A DNA stretch of 44,200 bases, from the NCBI GenBank assembly GCA_027335345.1, contig DAHWOF010000208.1, positions 1 through 44,200 on the forward strand. Reading direction: 5' to 3'. How positions within the stretch are numbered: position 1 is the stretch's first letter; the number at the start of each line of letters is the position of its first letter. The translations under genes were made by a program, and so were the position numbers. The DNA comes from Granulicella sp. (GTDB lineage: Bacteria; Acidobacteriota; Terriglobia; Terriglobales; Acidobacteriaceae). The notes below the pieces were generated by a model. It was not told the origin of the DNA, ran no database searches, and was given only the letters and a program-made list of their open reading frames with translations. Positions 37,697 to 44,200 of this stretch are shown here, in pieces.

Positions 37697-40147
37697 ATGA
37701 AGCAGGAAGTGACAGTGGAGCTTGCCGGCGGCAAGCGGATTCAATTTGAGACCGGGCGTATCGCCAAACAGGCCTCCGGCGCTGCCTTTACCACCAGTGG
37801 TGACAACGCCGTGCTGGCCACGGCGGTTGCCTCCCCCGACCCCAAAGAGGGCATAGACTTCTTCCCCCTTACGGTGGAGTACCGCGAGTTCACCTATGCC
37901 GGCGGCCGCATTCCCGGAGGCTTTATCAAACGCGAAGGGCGTCCCAGTGAAAAGGAGATTCTCACCGCCCGTCAGATCGACCGCCCGATTCGCCCGCTGT
38001 TCCCGGAGACGTTTCGCAACGAAACCCAGGTGGTGGCCTTTGTATACTCGGCGGATCGGGAGAATGATCCGGATGTGCTGGGCATCAACGGTGCGAGCTG
38101 CGCTCTGGCGCTCTCCGATATTCCCTTTCACGGCCCGGTGGGCGCTGTTCGGATCGGCTTCATCGACGACCAGTACGTGGTGAACCCGACTTATTCTGAG
38201 CGTCTGGCCAGCAAGCTCAATATCATGGTGGTTGGCACCAAAGATGGAATTGTGATGGTGGAGTCGGGCGCCTCGGAGGTCTCTGAAGAGGCGGTTGTCG
38301 GCGCCATCGAGTTCGCGCATGTTGAGATCAAGAAAATCGTTGCCGGTATCGAGGATCTTGTCAGTCGTGCCGGCAAAGCCAAGCGCCAGGTTCCGGAGGT
38401 GGAAAGCGACAAGGAATATCTGGCTGCTCTGCGGGTCAAGATCGGCGATCGCCTTCAAGACGCGCTCGATACCCAAAAGTATCCGAAGTTTGAGAGCTAC
38501 GCCAAAGTCAAGGAGATCAAGGACGAGCTCAAGAAGGAGCTTCCGGCCGGCGATGCCGAGGCTGGCAAGAAGCTCTCCAAATCCTTCGAGATCCTGCGCG
38601 AGGCTATCTTCCGCGAGCAGGTACTGAACCAGCGTATCCGTCCGGACCACCGAGCCTTTGATGAGATCCGCAAGGTGACCATCGAGACCGGGGTTCTGCC
38701 CCGCGTTCACGGTTCAGCGCTCTTTACCAGGGGCGAGACCCAGGCCTTGGTGAGCGCAACGCTGGGCACTACCGATGATGCGCAGCGCATGGAGAGCTAT
38801 GAGGGCGAACAGAAGCGTCGCTTCATGCTGCACTATAACTTTCCGCCGTTTTCAGTGGGTGAAGTTGGACGTATGACCGGTGTTGGCCGTCGCGAGATTG
38901 GCCATGGCGCGCTCGCATGGAGGGCGATTGAGGCTGTTCTGCCCGGAGAGGAGGATTCTCCTTATACCCTGCGAGTGGTCTCTGACATCCTGGAGTCGAA
39001 CGGATCCAGTTCGATGGCCACTGTCTGCGGCGCATCGCTGGCCCTGATGCAGGCGGGAATCCCACTGAAGGGTTCGGTGGCCGGAGTCGCCATGGGACTG
39101 GTGAAGGAGGGTGATCAATACGCCATTCTTACCGATATCGCCGGCGCTGAGGACCATTACGGCGACATGGACTTCAAAGTGGCGGGGACCCGCAACGGGA
39201 TTACCGCCCTGCAGATGGATATCAAGATCATGGGGATCACCACCCAGATCATGCGTGAGGCGCTCGAACAGGCCCGCCGTGGCCGCCTGTTCCTTCTGGA
39301 CATCATGGATTCGGTCATCTCGCGTGCCGCCGAACAGACCAGCATCTATGCACCACGCATCCATACCCTGCAGATTCCAACCGACAAGATCCGCGATCTG
39401 ATCGGTCCTGGCGGCAAGGTGATCCGCGGAATCGTAGATGCGACCGGCGTGAAAATCGACGTGGACGATACGGGCCGCGTGAATGTGGCTTCCTCGGACG
39501 CCGAGGGTCTGGCCAAGGCGATCCAGATGATCTCCGACATCACGGCGGTTCCCGAGGTTGGCAAGACCTATTTGGGCAAGGTAGTCCGGCTGGCGGAGTT
39601 TGGCGCCTTTGTGGAGATCTTTCCCGGAACGGACGGCCTTCTGCACGTCTCCGAGATCGCTGAGCATCGCGTCCGTGAGGTGAAAGACGAGCTTCGCGAA
39701 GGGGATCAGGTCCTGGTGAAGGTGCTCTCCATGGAAGGCAACCGGATCAAGCTCTCCCGCAAGGCTGTCCTTCGCGAGCAGCGCGAGAAACTCGGCTTGC
39801 CGCCCGTGGCGGAGCAGAGTGGCGGTGGGGAGTTCGGAGAGCGCGGTGGACGGGACCGTGATCGCGGCGAGCGCGGACAGCGCCCTGAGCGTCCAGCTCC
39901 GTCTCAGCCTCGTCATGAGGAGACCATCGTAGTGGAAGGCGGAGAGGACTTCGAAGACGAAAACGAAGATGACTTTGACGGGGAAGAAGAGGGAGCCGAG
40001 CAGTTGGAGGTAGCGGCCGGTCAGGCGCAGGGCGAGGCCGCCTCGCAGACCGGATCGCGTCCCAACAATCAGCGCCGCAACCGCCGTCGGCGTGGCCGCC
40101 GTCCGGGCAGCAACGGAGGCGCTTCGCCGCGTAGCGGCAACAGCTAG
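37697..40147 (+). CDS. pnp: Polynucleotide phosphorylase with extended disordered C-terminal tail
   Basis: RPIRPLFPETFRNETQVVAFVYSAD, two RNase PH domains, KH (TDKIRDLIGPGGKVIRGI), S1 (GKTYLGKVVRLAEFGAFVEIFPGTDGLLHVSEI). Confidence 0.97.
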   Translation: MKQEVTVELAGGKRIQFETGRIAKQASGAAFTTSGDNAVLATAVASPDPKEGIDFFPLTVEYREFTYAGGRIPGGFIKREGRPSEKEILTARQIDRPIRPLFPETFRNETQVVAFVYSADRENDPDVLGINGASCALALSDIPFHGPVGAVRIGFIDDQYVVNPTYSERLASKLNIMVVGTKDGIVMVESGASEVSEEAVVGAIEFAHVEIKKIVAGIEDLVSRAGKAKRQVPEVESDKEYLAALRVKIGDRLQDALDTQKYPKFESYAKVKEIKDELKKELPAGDAEAGKKLSKSFEILREAIFREQVLNQRIRPDHRAFDEIRKVTIETGVLPRVHGSALFTRGETQALVSATLGTTDDAQRMESYEGEQKRRFMLHYNFPPFSVGEVGRMTGVGRREIGHGALAWRAIEAVLPGEEDSPYTLRVVSDILESNGSSSMATVCGASLALMQAGIPLKGSVAGVAMGLVKEGDQYAILTDIAGAEDHYGDMDFKVAGTRNGITALQMDIKIMGITTQIMREALEQARRGRLFLLDIMDSVISRAAEQTSIYAPRIHTLQIPTDKIRDLIGPGGKVIRGIVDATGVKIDVDDTGRVNVASSDAEGLAKAIQMISDITAVPEVGKTYLGKVVRLAEFGAFVEIFPGTDGLLHVSEIAEHRVREVKDELREGDQVLVKVLSMEGNRIKLSRKAVLREQREKLGLPPVAEQSGGGEFGERGGRDRDRGERGQRPERPAPSQPRHEETIVVEGGEDFEDENEDDFDGEEEGAEQLEVAAGQAQGEAASQTGSRPNNQRRNRRRRGRRPGSNGGASPRSGNS

Positions 40148-40357
40148 CCCTCAGCCAAGCAGGATCGAACTCCGAGGCCGCAGCAGATTGCCCGACAGTA
40201 ACACAACTGTCAGGTGAGGCGTTGCGGTTTCTTTTCGTGGCGTCTCAGGCGCGCAAACCGTACAGCCACGCATGAACGTGCCCGCTGGCGAAGTATAGCC
40301 CCACGGATCTCCTGAGGACTTCGATTTTCATCAGCAAGCGGAGCTACACTCTTCCCC

Positions 40358-40768
40358 ATGGCGGCATCAATGTACATCGTTGTGGAAGGCGACGACCCTG
40401 GATATTGTATCTATGTGAACGGGCGAATGCTGGCTCGTCATGAGAGCGCGGTGGAGAAGCTGGCGCTTGAACTTGGCGTCAGGCCGCTGCTGGAGTTTTT
40501 TTCGGCCGATGAAAACTCCATGGCTCTGCTCATTCAGGAGGGTGGTGGCGATCCCTCTCTTCTTCATCGGCTTCCTCCGCCGCAGTGGTATCGCGCCGAA
40601 GATGGGCTGCGCACTCTGGAGGCACTGATCGCGGCGCTGGAAACAGACCCGGAGCGGCTTGGGGAGGAAGGCGCGGAGATTCTCAGCGAGCTCCGTGAGT
40701 ACCAGACCGTGCTGCGCAAATCCGCCCAGCGGGGTCATCGCTGGCATCTGGCGGTGAGTTGGCGATAG
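40358..40768 (+). CDS. Hypothetical protein, 136 aa
   Basis: MAASMYIVVEGDDPGYCIYVNGRMLARHESAVEKLALELGVRPLLEFFS...; independent ORF downstream of pnp with plausible composition. Confidence 0.65.
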   Translation: MAASMYIVVEGDDPGYCIYVNGRMLARHESAVEKLALELGVRPLLEFFSADENSMALLIQEGGGDPSLLHRLPPPQWYRAEDGLRTLEALIAALETDPERLGEEGAEILSELREYQTVLRKSAQRGHRWHLAVSWR

Positions 40769-40979
40769 GCGAATCTCCTCCATCCGGACGCCTCATCTGC
40801 GTCGGAGCTGAGAGGAGATCTCAGTCTATTCGGAAGACGCGGTCGCCGGGTGTCCATTCCGGCGAGCTTCGATGCCTGTGTCTTGCGTTGGCCCTTCCCT
40901 GCGGAAGGCGGCTCTCTATGGCCAAGAACTCTCAGCGGAGGCAAGGCTGGGTATTTGAGCGATGAAAAGAAGGAGCAGG

Positions 40980-41570
40980 CTACTGCTGCTGGGTCTGGGC
41001 AAGAATCTGCGCCTGACCGGTAGTGTCGAAGCGTGAGATTCCGGTCTCGTTGGCGGTTTTGCCGCTGGCTGGGGAGCTTGGTCCTTCATCGGCTGGCGCA
41101 ACCGAGCCGGGGGAGGATTCCGCTGCCGGCTTTGCTGTCGAACCCGCATCGTGAGGGCCCAGTCCGAGCAGAATCAAGGCTCTGGAATCGGGTGTAATCT
41201 TGGTTTGCCAACCATGGTCCGCCTGGAGTTTTTGCATCGCGGCTGCAGTCTTTTCGTCCCACTTTCCGTTGGGCTCGCCACTCTGGTATCCGTGCTTGAT
41301 CAGCGCCGTCTGGATCTCGATGACCCGTTCTTTGGGCATCCCCGCTGGACCTCTCGTCTGGCGAGTGGTGCGCCGATGCCACCTTCTGTGAGTCCATCCT
41401 GAGACATGGCGCCTGCTGGCCGGGCGTCGTTGTGAACGCGCCTTGTGGTGAGTTGCAGGATGCTTTGTAGGCTGCGTTGAAGCCTGCGTGGAAGCAAAGG
41501 CCGCAACCGTCAGCGTAAAGAGAAGGATCGAGATAGCTGCCCGTATCATCCTCCCGAGTGAAAAGCGCAT
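40980..41570 (-). CDS. Exported peptidoglycan-binding-domain (PG_binding_1) protein
   Basis: Signal peptide MRFSLGRMIRAAISILLFTLTVAAFA; RVIEIQTALIKHGYQSGEPNGKWDEKTAAAMQKLQADHG. Start moved to ATG 41570. Confidence 0.82.
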   Translation of the reverse strand: MRFSLGRMIRAAISILLFTLTVAAFASTQASTQPTKHPATHHKARSQRRPASRRHVSGWTHRRWHRRTTRQTRGPAGMPKERVIEIQTALIKHGYQSGEPNGKWDEKTAAAMQKLQADHGWQTKITPDSRALILLGLGPHDAGSTAKPAAESSPGSVAPADEGPSSPASGKTANETGISRFDTTGQAQILAQTQQQ

Positions 41571-41817
41571 TGCGTGGCTATCGTTCCTTTCTGTCTCAAC
41601 AGGACGGTCTGCCCCCGAACGTGGCCCGAATCGCACCTTCAGGCTACTTAAATCCTGGCCGGGATGCAAGCCGGATCGCCGGGCCTGTTGTCACAGGAGA
41701 TGCTCGGTCGGCAAGGGCGTGAACTCATTCCGCACCATCGAGTTACAGGGTGAAAAGATAAGTAGAGCCGAGGGGGTGAAAGGAAACGGGACGAGAGAGG
41801 CGCAGGGTGGGCAGCGG

Positions 41818-41849
41818 GCGGGAGGGCGCGGACGTCAGCGCCCTCCCGC
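41818..41849. terminator. Very strong hairpin 3' of degP
   Basis: GCGGGAGGGCGC-GGACGTCA-GCGCCCTCCCGC, perfect 12-bp GC-rich stem; no U-tract on either strand. Confidence 0.55.
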
Positions 41850-41866
41850 TCCACCATCTCCCCAGA

Positions 41867-43483
41867 CTAAGGCAGGGTCCCGCCGATGAAGGAGTCGCCG
41901 CCGCTTGGATTCTGCGGGTTGCGCACCACGAAGACGACATCGTCTCCCGACTTCAGGCCGCTGGCAACAGCGTTAAAGCCGGCCACATCCGTCACAGGCT
42001 TACGGTTGATCTCCGTGATGACCGCGCCCTGATAGAGACCGATGGCGTCCGCGAAGGAGCCCGGCTTGACGTTGGCTACCACGACGCCACCGGTGATGTG
42101 CAAGGCGCTGTTCATCTCCGCCGTAGTGGGCTGCACGGAGACGCCAAACTTCGTCTCTCCAGCGTTGCTGGGTGAAGCCTCATTGGACGCGCCGGCGCCA
42201 GTGCCCATATTGGCGTAGAGTTTGTTTCGGTCCTCGACGCCGCAAGCAAGGGTGATGTGCTTGCCGGACCGAATGATGCCCAGGCTGATGGTGGTTCCCG
42301 GGTGCTTGTCGGAGACGATGCTGATCAGCTCATCCCCATCGCGGATCGGCTTTCCATCCACGGAGACGATGATGTCCTGTGGCTGCACGCCGGCCTTGGC
42401 CGCCGGCCCGCCAGGAACCACTTCGCTCACAATCACGCCGCCATTGGGGAAGCCATACATCTTGGCGACCGCGGAGGACGTATTGGCCTGGAATTGCACA
42501 CCGATCGAGCCGCGGATCACCTTATGTTCCGGCCCAATGAGCTGGTTGTAGACATTGACGATGGTATTGGAGGGCAATGCAAATCCGATGCCTTCATTGC
42601 CGTTCGACTGGGTGTAGATGGCCGTGTTCATGCCGATGACCTGGCTGGCCATATCGACCAGGGGTCCACCGGAGTTGCCGGGGTTGATGGCGGCATCGGT
42701 CTGCAGAAACTTCTGGAACTCACCCTTGGCGACCTGATGGGCGTCAGCTCCCTCATCGATGGACCGGTTCCTGGCCGAGATGATGCCGGCTGAGACGGTC
42801 TGGGAGAGCCCGAAGGGCTCGCCGATGGCCAGCACCCAGTCCCCCACCTGCGCGCTGTCCGAGTTGCCGATCTTCACCGTCGGCAAGGGCTTGTCGCTAT
42901 GAATCTTGATGACGGCGATATCGGTATCCTTATCGAACCCGACCACGGTCGCCAGCCTACCCGGATCGGGCGAGTTCTGGGGATCCGAGGAGAGCTTCAC
43001 ATAGATCCGGTCGGCGCCGTCGATCACATGGTAGTTGGTGAGGATATATCCGTGCGGATCGACGATAAAGCCCGAACCCAGCGCACGGCTGGGGCCTTGA
43101 TTCTCCTGGCCACCGTTTCCTCCCGGAAAGCCGAAGAAGTGGTTGAAGAAGTCCTGCATGCCCTGGTCGCCCTGGCCCATCTGGCCACCGCTCGCGCCGT
43201 TATTGCTCTCTTTGGGCAGGGTCTCGGTGTTGATGTTCACCACCGCTGGACCGACCTCCTTGACGATGGCCGAAAAACCGTTCGACAGCGTGACTGGATT
43301 GGGGATGACCAAAGGCCGCGCATCACTGCTATCGACGGCCTGCTTGGCGCTGACGTTTCCGGTCAGAATCGACCCGGCCAAAACGCAGGCGGAAAGTATT
43401 CCAAGGATCGTAAATACGGTCGACATGCGTCCCTTGCGAGTCTTGCTCCAGAGAGCCTGTCCGAATCGATTCAATGCTTCCAT
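41867..43483 (-). CDS. degP: Do/DegP-type serine protease with two PDZ domains
   Basis: ILTNYHVIDGADRI (His), DTDIAVIKI (Asp), AINPGNSGGPLVDM (Ser); two PDZ regions. Confidence 0.94.
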   Translation of the reverse strand: MEALNRFGQALWSKTRKGRMSTVFTILGILSACVLAGSILTGNVSAKQAVDSSDARPLVIPNPVTLSNGFSAIVKEVGPAVVNINTETLPKESNNGASGGQMGQGDQGMQDFFNHFFGFPGGNGGQENQGPSRALGSGFIVDPHGYILTNYHVIDGADRIYVKLSSDPQNSPDPGRLATVVGFDKDTDIAVIKIHSDKPLPTVKIGNSDSAQVGDWVLAIGEPFGLSQTVSAGIISARNRSIDEGADAHQVAKGEFQKFLQTDAAINPGNSGGPLVDMASQVIGMNTAIYTQSNGNEGIGFALPSNTIVNVYNQLIGPEHKVIRGSIGVQFQANTSSAVAKMYGFPNGGVIVSEVVPGGPAAKAGVQPQDIIVSVDGKPIRDGDELISIVSDKHPGTTISLGIIRSGKHITLACGVEDRNKLYANMGTGAGASNEASPSNAGETKFGVSVQPTTAEMNSALHITGGVVVANVKPGSFADAIGLYQGAVITEINRKPVTDVAGFNAVASGLKSGDDVVFVVRNPQNPSGGDSFIGGTLP

Positions 43484-43813
43484 GATAATGTTTGTCCTCG
43501 TTCTGAATTTGTTCCTATCATCTGATGCTTTGCGGTGACGTCGAGGTAACCTGCTCAGCAGGTTTGGCTTGCGGATTTTCGCTCGCCGAGAGGATAGACG
43601 TCAGCACCAGAGAAAGGTCGCGGGGGAATCTGAACGGGTTTCGTAGTCCCGTTGCGCAGAGCCTACTCTAGTGTATGCATCTTTGGGGTTCTTCTGCACC
43701 CCGGTTGAGATCGGATGGACCGCAGAGCGGAGGGCGCGGAGGGTTGTCCATTAGGTGGGTCAGCCATGTCGCCGAGGATCTTCGGATGAAATTGGAGGGC
43801 AGCGAGAGGCTCC

Positions 43814-44200
43814 TCAGGCTCCGGTCAGAGGCAGCGGTTGGCTGCGCCCGCGCGTGATGGGTCGCAACTCCGCCACCAGAATTCCGGCAAGGATCAGAAG
43901 CGCTCCCAGAAGTCCTCGGCGTCCCAGGCGCTCGCCGAGGAAGAGCAGAGAGGTGAGCCAGGCAAAGACCGGCTCCAGGGTGAGGATCAGGGCTGTATGC
44001 GAAGCGGGCATATGCTGCTGGGCCCAACTCTGGATGGTAAAGGCCACCGCCGTGGCCAGCACGGCCGTGACCCCCAGGGCGAGCCACAGGACTCCTGTGC
44101 TGTGGAAGCGCAGTGGCCCTCCCAGCGGCAGTGTGATGAGCATGACGACTGCGGCAAAGCCAATCTGCAACGTTCCCAGCCGGCGGGCCGAGACTCTGGA
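43814..44200 (-). CDS. EamA/DMT family transporter, C-terminal part, gene continues beyond right edge
   Basis: TAVAFTIQSWAQQHMPASHTALILTLEPVFAWLTSLLFLGERLGRRGLLGALLILAGILVAEL; frame remains open (SRVSARRLGTLQIG...) to 44200. Confidence 0.85.
   Translation of the reverse strand, partial: SRVSARRLGTLQIGFAAVVMLITLPLGGPLRFHSTGVLWLALGVTAVLATAVAFTIQSWAQQHMPASHTALILTLEPVFAWLTSLLFLGERLGRRGLLGALLILAGILVAELRPITRGRSQPLPLTGA

Noticed and set aside
38852-39916. 354-aa and neighbouring minus-strand ORFs antisense to pnp (also 37658..38710)
   Set aside because: Shadow ORFs of a certain pnp gene.
1-44200. CRISPR arrays, tRNA/rRNA genes, prophage, toxin-antitoxin or retron-like modules
   Set aside because: Read through on both strands by eye; no regularly spaced repeats, cloverleaf-like segments, RT or phage structural motifs recognised. 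A tool search could still find weak cases.

Overview
The window looks like about 44 kb of mostly core genome from a high-GC bacterium, probably Acidobacteriota (an inference from gene content and protein style, not tested). Main content, left to right: an IS66-type accessory ORF (tnpA-like) cut by the left edge, next to a headless TonB C-terminal fragment; a minus-strand operon phoH - small membrane protein - ybeY - CBS/CorC protein - era - GNAT; rpsT; a secreted M13 metallopeptidase; an EamA transporter; a DedA protein; alaS; an AMIN/Amidase_3 amidase; a VOC protein; a LuxR-type regulator with a degenerate receiver; a 1-pyrroline-5-carboxylate dehydrogenase; a three-domain GH18-like/NodB/GT2 protein; an ArnT/PMT-like glycosyltransferase; a LolA-like protein; serS; purH; a TPR protein; a dGTPase; a Tat/lipoprotein glucoamylase-like protein; a dienelactone hydrolase; rpsO-pnp; a PG-binding protein; a DegP-type protease; and an EamA transporter cut by the right edge. 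I saw no CRISPR array, prophage, tRNA, rRNA or recognisable defence system. The best leads are (1) the single-polypeptide polysaccharide machine whose GH18 motif reads DxDxQ instead of DxDxE, (2) the aspartate-less response regulator with an unlisted small ORF divergent from it, (3) several small ORFs with coding-like codon composition in supposed intergenic regions, including one apparently frameshifted, and (4) strong 3'-end hairpins mostly lacking U-tracts. No convincing wholly new multi-gene system was found. All homology statements come from reading motifs by eye; no searches were run.
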